Part shown: positions 9,199 through 16,764 of the stretch, one piece after another
How positions within the stretch are numbered: position 1 is the stretch's first letter
Layout of the letters: each line of letters starts with the position of its first letter
NCBI GenBank assembly: GCA_963839165.1
Contig: CAWIUG010000045.1
Coordinates: 62,001-126,000 of the forward strand
Direction of reading: 5' to 3'
DNA: 64,000 bases
Origin: DATFVA01 sp963839165
GTDB lineage: Bacteria > Bacteroidota > Ignavibacteria > Ignavibacteriales > Ignavibacteriaceae
Notes under the pieces: model-generated
Told to the model about the DNA's origin: nothing
Databases searched by the model: none
Seen by the model: only the letters and a program-made list of their open reading frames with translations
Program-made: the position numbers and the translations under genes

Positions 9199-9861
9199 AT
9201 GGCTGAAAAGAAAACGAAAAAAGAAACTGAGGCAAAACAACCTAAAGCCTCTAAAAAAGGAAAAGAAGCTAAAGCAGCTGCTCCTGCACAGCAGGTTAAG
9301 ATTAAGACAAGACTGGCAGATACCTACAAAAAAGATATTGTTCCTGATCTGATGAAGAAATTCGGGTACAAGACTATAATGCAGGTTCCTCATCTTCATA
9401 AAATTGTGGTTAATATGGGAGTGGGCGACGCTGTTGCTGATCCCAAAATTCTGGATGAAGCTATCAAGGAGCTTGAAACAATAACCGGACAGAAACCTAG
9501 TATCCGAAAAGCAAAGAAGGCAATATCAAATTTCAAACTGAGAGAGGGTGTTAATATCGGAGCAATGGTTACTCTCAGGAGAGAGAGAATGTACGAATTT
9601 CTTGACAGACTTGTGAATATTGCATTGCCCAGGGTGAGAGACTTCAGAGGTTTGTCTGATAAATCATTCGACGGTAGAGGAAATTATTCCTTAGGCATAA
9701 AAGAACAGATTATTTTCCCTGAAATAAATGTTGACAGGATTGGGAAAGTACTGGGAATGGATATTACTATTGTTACAACTGCCCAGTCAGATAATGAGGC
9801 ATATGAACTGCTTCAGTCGTTTGGATTTCCGTTTAGAAAAAAAGAGATTAAAACAGCTTAA
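9199..9861 (+). CDS. rplE: 50S ribosomal protein L5 with a basic N-terminal extension
   Basis: 5S rRNA-binding protein of the central protuberance. The core starts near residue 38 (TRLADTYKKDIVPDLMKKFG) and has VVNMGVGDAVADPKILDEA and RDFRGLSDKSFDGRGNYSLGI. The preceding 37 or so residues are Lys/Ala/Glu-rich (MAEKKTKKETEAKQPKASKK) and absent from standard 180-residue L5. No later in-frame ATG lies before the core start, so the extension is probably real. It lies between rplX and rpsN. Confidence 0.94.
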   Translation: MAEKKTKKETEAKQPKASKKGKEAKAAAPAQQVKIKTRLADTYKKDIVPDLMKKFGYKTIMQVPHLHKIVVNMGVGDAVADPKILDEAIKELETITGQKPSIRKAKKAISNFKLREGVNIGAMVTLRRERMYEFLDRLVNIALPRVRDFRGLSDKSFDGRGNYSLGIKEQIIFPEINVDRIGKVLGMDITIVTTAQSDNEAYELLQSFGFPFRKKEIKTA

Positions 9862-9872
9862 CAGGAGAATTA

Positions 9873-10142
9873 ATGGCTCGTAAAAGTCTAATTGCAAGAG
9901 AAGAGAAAAGACGCAGAACGGTTGAGAAGTATGCGAAATTAAGGGATGAGTTGAAGGAAAAAGGTGACTATGATGCTTTGCAGAAACTTCCCAGGAATGC
10001 TTCACCCGTGCGGCTTCATAACAGGTGTATGTTTACAGGAAGAGCACGTGGGTATCATCGTAAATTTGGAGTGTCGAGGTTAGTATTAAGGGAAATGGCA
10101 CTAAAAGGTGAAATTCCCGGATTAAAGAAGTCAAGTTGGTAA
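9873..10142 (+). CDS. rpsN: 30S ribosomal protein S14, zinc-free form
   Basis: Head protein of the small subunit. It begins ARKSLIAREEKRRRTVEKYA and ends with the S14 block NRCMFTGRARGYHRKFGVSR. At 89 residues it is the long (C-minus) type: the CxxC pairs of zinc-binding S14 are missing and only one cysteine is present. It starts 11 bp after rplE with an AGGAGA site. Confidence 0.95.
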   Translation: MARKSLIAREEKRRRTVEKYAKLRDELKEKGDYDALQKLPRNASPVRLHNRCMFTGRARGYHRKFGVSRLVLREMALKGEIPGLKKSSW

Positions 10143-10152
10143 AGGAGAAATA

Positions 10153-10548
10153 ATGGCAGTAACTGATCCCATAGCAGATTTTTTAACAAGAATAAGAAAT
10201 GCGTCTAAAGCTAAAAAACTCAGGGTGGATATCCCTGCTTCGAATATGAAGAAGAGTCTCGCTGAAATTCTGAAAAGCCAGAATTTCATAAAAGATTATT
10301 CAGTTGTTGAAGATAATAAACAAAATATAATCCGAGTCGAACTTAAATATAGTAATGGTTCTCCTGCAATAAGCGGATTAAAAAGAATCAGTAAACCTGG
10401 TCTCCGTGTATATAAAAATTCTAATGATCTCCCTAGAGTTTTAAATGGATTAGGCGTTGCAGTAATTTCTACACCTAAAGGACTGCTGACAGACAGGGAT
10501 GCAAGAACACAAGCTGTCGGTGGTGAAATAGTTTGTTACATCTGGTAA
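10153..10548 (+). CDS. rpsH: 30S ribosomal protein S8
   Basis: 16S-binding protein of the small-subunit platform, often the translational repressor of the spc operon. It starts DPIADFLTRIRNASKAKKL and ends TPKGLLTDRDARTQAVGGEIVCYIW, both S8 hallmarks. The length of 131 residues is typical. It follows rpsN by 10 bp with an AAAGGAGAA site. Confidence 0.95.
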   Translation: MAVTDPIADFLTRIRNASKAKKLRVDIPASNMKKSLAEILKSQNFIKDYSVVEDNKQNIIRVELKYSNGSPAISGLKRISKPGLRVYKNSNDLPRVLNGLGVAVISTPKGLLTDRDARTQAVGGEIVCYIW

Positions 10549-10571
10549 TTTTATTGAATGGAGTTTGAAAA

Positions 10572-11111
10572 GTGTCAAGAATTGGTAAAAAACCGGTAAT
10601 GATTCCGGCAGGAGTTACAATCGATCATAAAGGTAACTCTATTAAGGTTAAGGGCCCCAAAGGTGAACTTGAGGGTGTCTTTGACTCACGGATCAGTATT
10701 GAAATAAAAGATGACGAATTAAATGTTACCCGGCCGAATGATACGAAAGAAATTAAGGCTCTCCATGGCCTTAGCCGGGCCTTGATTCAAAATATGGTGC
10801 AAGGTGTTACTGAGGCATACCAGAAAACCCTGGATATTGTCGGTGTTGGATACAGAGCTGAGTTGAAGGGAAAGAATTTATTACTCAACATTGGTTATTC
10901 ACATCCTATATATTTTATGCCTCCTGAAGGGATAACCTTACAGACTCCGACGCAGACTCAGATTGTTATTTCCGGAATCGACAAACAATTAGTCGGAATG
11001 GTAGCATCAAAGATTAGATCCATTAGGGAACCTGAGCCTTATAAGGGCAAAGGAATTAAATATTCTGATGAACAAATTGTAAGAAAAGCCGGTAAAACAG
11101 CTGGTAAATAA
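10572..11111 (+). CDS. rplF: 50S ribosomal protein L6
   Basis: Large-subunit protein near the factor-binding site. It uses a GTG start at 10572 and reads SRIGKKPVMIPAGVTIDHKG, with the C-terminal signature PEPYKGKGIKYSDEQIVRKAGK. The two-domain repeat and the length of 179 residues are normal. A GGAG motif lies upstream. It sits between rpsH and rplR. Confidence 0.95.
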   Translation: MSRIGKKPVMIPAGVTIDHKGNSIKVKGPKGELEGVFDSRISIEIKDDELNVTRPNDTKEIKALHGLSRALIQNMVQGVTEAYQKTLDIVGVGYRAELKGKNLLLNIGYSHPIYFMPPEGITLQTPTQTQIVISGIDKQLVGMVASKIRSIREPEPYKGKGIKYSDEQIVRKAGKTAGK

Positions 11112-11133
11112 TTTTATTGGAGATATTTAGGAA

Positions 11134-11499
11134 ATGATTAATAGAAATAAGAATAAAAGACTTCGTTCAAAGACTAAAATCAGGAAAGTTATTTCAGGTA
11201 CTTCTGATAGGCCGCGTCTTACTATCTACCGAAGTCTCGATAATATTTACGCCCAGATTATAGATGATACTTCCGGTAAAACGCTCATCTCTGCATCTTC
11301 ATTAACGAAAGAATTGGCAGATGATTTGAAAAAAGCTAAAGGAAAAGTTCAGCGCAGTAAAACCGTCGGTAGTTTTATCGCAAAAAAGGCACTTGAGCAG
11401 AATATAAATACGGTTGTTTTTGATCGAAATGGGTACCGGTATCACGGCCGCGTACAGGCTGTTGCTGAAGGCGCCAGAGAAGCAGGATTAAAATTTTAG
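11134..11499 (+). CDS. rplR: 50S ribosomal protein L18
   Basis: 5S rRNA-binding partner of L5. It reads NKRLRSKTKIRKVISGTSDRPRLTIYRS and ends FDRNGYRYHGRVQAVAEGAREAGLKF, the L18 C-terminal signature. The length of 121 residues is typical. It is followed, unusually, by a tRNA gene only a few bases after its stop codon. Confidence 0.95.
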   Translation: MINRNKNKRLRSKTKIRKVISGTSDRPRLTIYRSLDNIYAQIIDDTSGKTLISASSLTKELADDLKKAKGKVQRSKTVGSFIAKKALEQNINTVVFDRNGYRYHGRVQAVAEGAREAGLKF

Positions 11500-11504
11500 A
11501 ATGT

Positions 11505-11575
11505 TGCCGGATCGTCTAATGGTAGGACTACGCCCTTTGGAGGCGTCTGTAGAGGTTCGAATCCTCTTCCGGCAG
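11505..11575 (+). tRNA. tRNA-Gln (anticodon UUG)
   Basis: A complete cloverleaf can be drawn. The acceptor stem TGCCGGA pairs with TCCGGCA, discriminator G follows, and CCA is not encoded. The D-arm is around GTCTAATGGTAGGAC. The anticodon stem ACGCC/GGCGT encloses the loop CTTTGGA, placing TTG at positions 34-36. The T-arm is AGAGG-TTCGAAT-CCTCT. It lies in the same orientation between rplR and rpsE, so it is probably cut out of the ribosomal-protein transcript by RNase P and RNase Z. Confidence 0.95.
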
Positions 11576-11636
11576 CAAGGAAATTAAATAACCTGGTATT
11601 TTAAGAAAGTAAATAAAAGAAGTTCGGAGAAGAAAT

Positions 11637-12146
11637 TTGAAATCTGTAAAGTCAAATGACATTGATGGCTTAAAGGAAAAAGTCGTTCACATTAACCGTG
11701 TTGCAAAAGTAGTTAAAGGTGGTCGCAGGTTCAGCTTTAACGCAATTGTTGTTGTGGGCAATGGCCAGGGTACTGTGGGAGTTGGACTTGGCAAAGCAAA
11801 CGAAGTTACCGATGCTATATCAAAGGGAATTGATGACGCTAAGAAAAGCCTGGTTAAGGTTTCCGTTATTAAAGGTACCATAGCTCATGAAATTATTGGT
11901 AAATTCGGTGCTGGAAGGGTTCTATTGAAGCCAGCTTCACCTGGAACAGGACTTATCGCCGGCGGGGGTGTTCGGGCCGTGCTTGAAGCTGCCGGGGTAC
12001 AAGATATATTAACAAAATCCCTTGGTTCAAGTAATCCTCATAACCAGGTTAAAGCAACTCTTAACGGATTGTTAAACCTGATTGACGCCAGGAAAATGGC
12101 ACGTAAAAGAGGAATTACAACTCAAGATTTATTTAGTTCTAAATGA
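11637..12146 (+). CDS. rpsE: 30S ribosomal protein S5
   Basis: Small-subunit protein that helps keep decoding accurate and lines the mRNA entry channel. It starts with TTG at 11637 behind a GGAGAAGAAA site. It shows KVVHINRVAKVVKGGRRFSF and NAIVVVGNGQGTVGVGLGKANEV (double-stranded RNA-binding fold), then the C-terminal PASPGTGLIAGGGVRAVLE. The length of 169 residues is typical. It is the first ribosomal gene after the tRNA, and its stop overlaps the upstream in-frame ATG of rpmD. Confidence 0.95.
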   Translation: MKSVKSNDIDGLKEKVVHINRVAKVVKGGRRFSFNAIVVVGNGQGTVGVGLGKANEVTDAISKGIDDAKKSLVKVSVIKGTIAHEIIGKFGAGRVLLKPASPGTGLIAGGGVRAVLEAAGVQDILTKSLGSSNPHNQVKATLNGLLNLIDARKMARKRGITTQDLFSSK

Positions 12147-12154
12147 GGCTGATG

Positions 12155-12340
12155 ATGAGCAAATTGAGAATAACTCAAACCAGAAGTGTGATTGACAGGC
12201 CTAAGACTCAAAAATTAACTATTGAGGCATTAGGACTGGGAAGACCAAATTGGGTCAAAATTCATAATGATACCCCTCAAATAAGAGGAATGATAAATAA
12301 AGTTATACATCTGGTTAAAGTAGAAGAAATTAACGAGTAA
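12155..12340 (+). CDS. rpmD: 50S ribosomal protein L30
   Basis: Small two-layer protein of the large subunit. The sequence SKLRITQTRSVIDRPKTQKL then GLGRPNWVKIHNDTPQIRGMI is typical L30. Three in-frame ATGs occur (12143, 12152, 12155); 12155 gives the usual 61-residue protein and has GAGG at a suitable distance, while 12143 overlaps the rpsE stop. The overlap suggests coupled translation. Confidence 0.92.
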   Translation: MSKLRITQTRSVIDRPKTQKLTIEALGLGRPNWVKIHNDTPQIRGMINKVIHLVKVEEINE

Positions 12341-12352
12341 TAAGGTTTTAAT

Positions 12353-12803
12353 ATGGATATCTTAAGCAATTTAAAATACGCTGAAGGTTCGAAGAAGAAT
12401 AAAAAACGTGTTGGACGTGGTCCCGGTTCGGGTCATGGGAAAACAGCAGCACGTGGTATGAACGGACAGCTTTCAAGATCGGGTGCTAAAAAAGAAAGCC
12501 TGGTTTGAGGGTGGTCAGATGCCTCTTCAGAGAAGAGTTCCTAAATTCGGATTTACAAATATTTTCAGAACTGAATACCAGGTGGTTAACGTTCAGGATT
12601 TGCAGACACTCGCTGATGCAAAAGAAAAGATTGTAAATACTGAAAGTTTAAGAAAATTCGGTCTGGTGAAAAAGAAAAATCAACCTGTTAAGATACTGGG
12701 TCAAGGTATACTTAAAAGTAAATTGCAGGTTGAAGCTAATGCTTTTAGTAAGTCCGCCCAGGAAAAAATTGAAGCTGCTGGCGGCTCAATAAAAAAGATT
12801 TAA
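12353..12803 (+). CDS. rplO: 50S ribosomal protein L15 (one +1 frameshift)
   Basis: Late-assembly large-subunit protein. ATG 12353 opens MDILSNLKYAEGSKKNKKRV and the Gly-rich GRGPGSGHGKTAARGMNGQ stretch. An extra G at 12494, after AAA AAA, breaks the frame just before the invariant AWFEGGQMPLQRRVPKFGF. The corrected product is about 149 residues, typical for L15, and ends AAGGSIKKI. secY follows 11 bp later. Confidence 0.94.
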
Positions 12804-12814
12804 TCCGGTTTTAA

Positions 12815-14152
12815 ATGTCAAAATTCACAGATACATTCAGAAATATCTTTAAGATACATGAACTTCGTCAGAGAATCATTTATACTCTGGCGCTGCTCAC
12901 GATTGTAAGGCTTGGTGCTCACATCACGATTCCGGGTGTGGATGCCGCCCTTGTTACCCAAAGCATGAAAAATGCTACCTCAGACAATCTATTTGGATTG
13001 TACGATCTATTTGTCGGAGGTGCATTCAGAAATGCCGCAATATTTGCTCTGGGAATTATGCCTTACATTTCGGCCTCCATTATTCTTCAGCTTCTGGGAG
13101 CAGTTGTTCCATATTTTCAGAAGCTTCAGCAGGAGGGTGAAGAAGGAAGGAAAAAGATCACTCAGCTTACCAGGTATGGTACTGTGTTTATTTCAGCATT
13201 GCAGGCATGGGGAGTTACTGTCAGACTGCTTAACATTAATGTTCAGGGTATGCCTATCGTTCCTGTTCCGGTTCAGGGTTTCCTGTGGACATTTAGTACG
13301 ATAATAATTCTGACTTCAGGCACTGTGTTTATGATGTGGCTTGGTGAGCAAATTACTGACAAAGGAATCGGAAACGGAATATCCCTTATCATTTTCATTG
13401 GAATTATCGCACGTTTTCCATTTGCAATTCTTGATGAGTATAGGCTGATAAATTCTGGACAGAGAAATATAGTTATTGAAGTTGTTATCCTTGCCTTTAT
13501 GGCTCTGATTATTGCGGGTGTTGTTCTGGTTACACAGGGAACAAGAAGGATTCCGGTGCAGTATGCTAAACGAGTAGTCGGAAGGAAAGTTTACGGTGGT
13601 GTTACACAGTATATCCCACTGAGGGTAAATACAGCAGGTGTAATGCCTATAATCTTCGCTCAGTCAATTATGTTTATTCCTAATACTGTGCTCTCGTTCT
13701 TTCCTGATAATGACTTCCTTCAGACAATATCAGGATATTTTCATTATACTTCGCCTGTTTATTCGGTTATCTATGCTTTAATGATCATTTTCTTTACTTA
13801 TTTTTATACAGCAATTGCTTTCAATCCAAAAGATGTTGCTGACAATATGAAGAAGCAGGGTGGATTTATACCGGGAATCAGACCAGGTAAACAGACATCG
13901 GATTTTATAGATAATATTTTAACTAAAATTACTCTGCCGGGATCATTTTTCCTGGCTATTGTTGCAATTTTACCGGCATTCGTGTCAGCCTGGGGCGTGT
14001 CGGGGCAGTTCTCACAGTTTTTCGGCGGTACAAGTCTGCTGATTATAGTAGGTGTTGCTCTTGATACCCTGCAGCAGATTGAATCGCATTTGTTAATGAG
14101 ACATTATGACGGCTTTATGAAAACCGGTAAATTAAAAAGCCGAAGATATTAG
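12815..14152 (+). CDS. secY: Preprotein translocase subunit SecY
   Basis: Central channel of the Sec translocon in the inner membrane. The 445 residues contain ten hydrophobic segments, with the early signature LGAHITIPGVD, the plug and TM2 region, and the conserved loop KQGGFIPGIRPGKQTSDFI between TM8 and TM9. The C-terminal tail is basic (KTGKLKSRRY). The location between rplO and map is usual, but adk, often found here, is missing. The stop codon overlaps the map GTG start by one base. Confidence 0.96.
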   Translation: MSKFTDTFRNIFKIHELRQRIIYTLALLTIVRLGAHITIPGVDAALVTQSMKNATSDNLFGLYDLFVGGAFRNAAIFALGIMPYISASIILQLLGAVVPYFQKLQQEGEEGRKKITQLTRYGTVFISALQAWGVTVRLLNINVQGMPIVPVPVQGFLWTFSTIIILTSGTVFMMWLGEQITDKGIGNGISLIIFIGIIARFPFAILDEYRLINSGQRNIVIEVVILAFMALIIAGVVLVTQGTRRIPVQYAKRVVGRKVYGGVTQYIPLRVNTAGVMPIIFAQSIMFIPNTVLSFFPDNDFLQTISGYFHYTSPVYSVIYALMIIFFTYFYTAIAFNPKDVADNMKKQGGFIPGIRPGKQTSDFIDNILTKITLPGSFFLAIVAILPAFVSAWGVSGQFSQFFGGTSLLIIVGVALDTLQQIESHLLMRHYDGFMKTGKLKSRRY

Positions 14153-14916
14153 TGATTTATATAAAGACAAGGAAAGAAATAGATTATATAAGAGAGAGTT
14201 GTAAAATAGTCGCAGAGACATTACAACTTATGAAAGCTAACGTGAGAGTAGGCGTTACCACTAAAGAATTAGACCAGATAGCTGAAGATTATATTCTAAG
14301 TAATGATGCAAAAGCTGCCTTTAAAGGTTATTCTCAAGGTGGTTCTTCTATCGATTATCCGGCCTCTATCTGTTCGTCTGTCAATGAGGAGGTTGTTCAT
14401 GGAATACCAGGACCCAGAGTTCTTAAAAATGGTGATATAGTTTCTCTTGATGTCGGTGTTTATAAAAATGGCTTTTATGGCGATGCAGCACTTTCAGTTG
14501 CTGTCGGCCAACTGACAGAGGAAAAGAAGAAATTAATGGATGTGACCGAAAAATCTTTATATAAAGGGATTGAAGAAGCACAGGCCGGGAACCATGTATA
14601 TGATATATCATATGCGGTTCAGACTTACGTTGAGGCAAACGGTTTTTCGATCGTTCGGGATTTGTGCGGACACGGAGTAGGGAAATACTTACACGAAGAT
14701 CCATCCATTCCCAATTTCGGCAAGAAAGGCACCGGCGCTAAGTTGAAAAATGGTATGACACTGGCGATTGAGCCAATGGTTAATGCAGGTGACTATCGCG
14801 TACTCACAGCTGCAGACGGCTGGACGGTACTGACGCGGGATGGTTTACCTTCTGCTCATTTTGAGCATACGATTTTAATATCGGATAATAAAGCAGAAAT
14901 ACTTACTGTTTGTTAA
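14152..14916 (+). CDS. map: Methionine aminopeptidase, type I
   Basis: Removes the initiator methionine from nascent proteins. The GTG start at 14152 overlaps the secY stop. The pita-bread fold metal ligands are visible: DVGVYKNGFYGDAA (two Asp), GHGVGKYLHEDP (His), AIEPM (Glu) and HFEHT, together with the substrate-binding VVHGIPGP histidine. The length of 254 residues matches type I enzymes. infA begins directly after its stop codon. Confidence 0.95.
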   Translation: MIYIKTRKEIDYIRESCKIVAETLQLMKANVRVGVTTKELDQIAEDYILSNDAKAAFKGYSQGGSSIDYPASICSSVNEEVVHGIPGPRVLKNGDIVSLDVGVYKNGFYGDAALSVAVGQLTEEKKKLMDVTEKSLYKGIEEAQAGNHVYDISYAVQTYVEANGFSIVRDLCGHGVGKYLHEDPSIPNFGKKGTGAKLKNGMTLAIEPMVNAGDYRVLTAADGWTVLTRDGLPSAHFEHTILISDNKAEILTVC

Positions 14917-15135
14917 ATGGCTAAACAAGGACCAATAAAAGTAGATGGAGTAGTGACCGAGACATTACCAAATGCTCACTTCAAAGTCAAACTGGATAAT
15001 GGACATGAAATCCTTGCGCATATTTCCGGTAAAATGAGAATGCACTTTATTAAAATACTTGTGGGAGATAAAGTTTCTGTGGAATTATCTCCTTACGATT
15101 TAACAAAAGGTAGAATTACCTACAGATATAAATAG
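14917..15135 (+). CDS. infA: Translation initiation factor IF-1
   Basis: OB-fold factor that occupies the ribosomal A site during initiation. It reads GVVTETLPNAHFKVKLDNGHEILAHISGKMRMHFIKILVGDKV, then LSPYDLTKGRITYRYK, a textbook IF-1. The length of 72 residues is typical. The start codon directly follows the map stop codon, and rpmJ follows 11 bp later. Confidence 0.95.
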   Translation: MAKQGPIKVDGVVTETLPNAHFKVKLDNGHEILAHISGKMRMHFIKILVGDKVSVELSPYDLTKGRITYRYK

Positions 15136-15146
15136 CGGAGCTTATA

Positions 15147-15260
15147 ATGAAAGTAAGAGCATCAGTAAAAAAAATATGTGATAACTGCAAAGTAATTAAA
15201 CGTAAAGGCGTGGTAAGGGTTATTTGCAAAAATCCTAAACACAAACAACGTCAGGGTTAA
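15147..15260 (+). CDS. rpmJ: 50S ribosomal protein L36, zinc-binding form
   Basis: A 37-residue protein beginning MKVRASVKKICDNCKVIKRK and ending CKNPKHKQRQG. The CxxC plus C and H pattern (C11, C14, C27, H32) is the zinc-ribbon form of L36. It is preceded by CGGAG and lies in the standard infA-rpmJ-rpsM order. Confidence 0.95.
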   Translation: MKVRASVKKICDNCKVIKRKGVVRVICKNPKHKQRQG

Positions 15261-15282
15261 TATTTTAGGAAGGAGAACTTAA

Positions 15283-15666
15283 TTGGCTCGTATATCGGGA
15301 GTAGATTTACCCAAGAATAAAAAAGTTTTATTTGGCTTACAATATATATTCGGTATTGGCCCAACAATCTCTAAAGAGATTCTATCAAAGTCGGGCGTTA
15401 ACCCCGATAAGAAGGTGTCAGATTTAACTGATGAAGAAGTAGCTCAGATCAGAGCAGCTATAACTGCTGATTATAAGGTTGAAGGGGCGCTTCGCTCGGA
15501 AGTTCAGCAGAATATTAAAAGATTAATGGATATCGGAACATACCGGGGATTAAGGCACAGAAGAGGCCTTCCTGCCCGTGGTCAAAGAACCCGAACGAAT
15601 TCCCGAACCCGTAAAGGTAAGAGGAAAACTGTCGCCGGTAAGAAGAAAACTCCGACTAAGAAGTAA
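15283..15666 (+). CDS. rpsM: 30S ribosomal protein S13
   Basis: Head protein that contacts the P-site tRNA and forms an intersubunit bridge. It starts with TTG at 15283 after an AAGGAGAA site and reads ARISGVDLPKNKKVLFGLQY. The conserved GLRHRRGLPARGQRTRTNSR block and a lysine-rich tail (KGKRKTVAGKKKTPTKK) follow. The length of 127 residues is typical. Confidence 0.95.
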   Translation: MARISGVDLPKNKKVLFGLQYIFGIGPTISKEILSKSGVNPDKKVSDLTDEEVAQIRAAITADYKVEGALRSEVQQNIKRLMDIGTYRGLRHRRGLPARGQRTRTNSRTRKGKRKTVAGKKKTPTKK

Positions 15667-15689
15667 TTGAGATAACTGGAGGATATAAA

Positions 15690-16077
15690 TTGGCTAAAGT
15701 TAGTAAAGAAAACAAAAAAGAAAACTCATGTGGATGCTAACGGAGTAGCTCATATAAAAGCTACTTTTAATAATGTGCACGTGACACTAACAGATATTTA
15801 TGGTAATACTGTTTCCTGGTCGTCCGCAGGAAAAAACGGCTTTAAGGGATCAAGAAAAAATACCCCGTACGCTGCACAGGTTTCTGCAGAAGCTGCTGCT
15901 AAAGAAGCTTATGATCTTGGATTACGTAAAGTTGAAGTGCTGGTAAAAGGACCCGGATCCGGAAGAGAAGCAGCTATTAGAGCATTAAATACAGCTGGTC
16001 TGGAAATATCATCCATTAAAGATGTAACGCCAATACCTCATAATGGGTGCAGACCTCCTAAGAAAAGAAGAGTTTAA
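15690..16077 (+). CDS. rpsK: 30S ribosomal protein S11 (one +1 frameshift)
   Basis: Platform protein of the small subunit that faces the Shine-Dalgarno helix. The TTG start at 15690 has an excellent TGGAGG site nine bases upstream and reads LAKVSK; an extra G at 15708 then breaks the frame. Without it the protein continues KTKKKTHVDANGVAHIKATF and then NVHVTLTDIYGNTVSWSSAG, ending PIPHNGCRPPKKRRV. The corrected length of about 128 residues is typical. Confidence 0.94.
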
Positions 16078-16099
16078 ATTATTTTGGAGAATTAACTAA

Positions 16100-16726
16100 A
16101 TGGCAAGATACACAGATTCAGTTTGCAAATTGTGCAGAAGAGAAAGACAAAAGTTGTTTTTGAAAGGACAGAAGTGCTTCACTGAAAAATGTCCTGTGGA
16201 GATAAGAAATTATCCACCGGGACAGCATGGAAATTCAAGAAGATCAAAGGTTTCTGAATATGGAATTCAGCTGCGTGAAAAGCAGAAAATTAAACGGATC
16301 TATGGATTACTGGAAACACAGTTCAGGCTTTACTTTGAGAAAGCTAATAAAGCTAAAGGAATTACAGGCGATAACCTTGTAAAAATATTGGAAAGCAGAC
16401 TGGATAATGTTGTTTACCGTGTTGGTTTTGCCTCCTCCAGAAAACAGGCCAGACAACTTATAAGACACAGACATATAATAGTAAATGACCGACTCGTTGA
16501 TATTCCGTCTTATATTCTCTCAGCCGGTGATATAATCAAAGTTAAGGAGAAGAGTAAAAAACTTGATGCCATTCATGGATCATTAAGACGAGTTAAAGAT
16601 AGTACATATTCATGGCTGTCGATTGATAAAGCATCCCTGTCGGGAACATTTTTGCAGGTTCCGGAAAGAGTTGACGTTCCTCTAAATGCTAATGAACAGT
16701 TAGTCGTTGAGCTTTATTCAAAATAA
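16100..16726 (+). CDS. rpsD: 30S ribosomal protein S4, zinc-binding form
   Basis: Primary 16S-binding protein that nucleates small-subunit assembly and affects fidelity. The N-terminus has C9, C12, C26 and C31 (CKLCRRERQKLF and KCFTEKCP), a zinc-binding set. The S4 RNA-binding domain is at about residues 95-160 (ESRLDNVVYRVGFASSRKQA then RQLIRHRHIIVND). The length of 208 residues is normal. It lies between rpsK and rpoA, as in most alpha operons. Confidence 0.95.
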   Translation: MARYTDSVCKLCRRERQKLFLKGQKCFTEKCPVEIRNYPPGQHGNSRRSKVSEYGIQLREKQKIKRIYGLLETQFRLYFEKANKAKGITGDNLVKILESRLDNVVYRVGFASSRKQARQLIRHRHIIVNDRLVDIPSYILSAGDIIKVKEKSKKLDAIHGSLRRVKDSTYSWLSIDKASLSGTFLQVPERVDVPLNANEQLVVELYSK

Positions 16727-16764
16727 TAATTAGAATTTTAAGATTAATCTTAGAGGATAACTAA

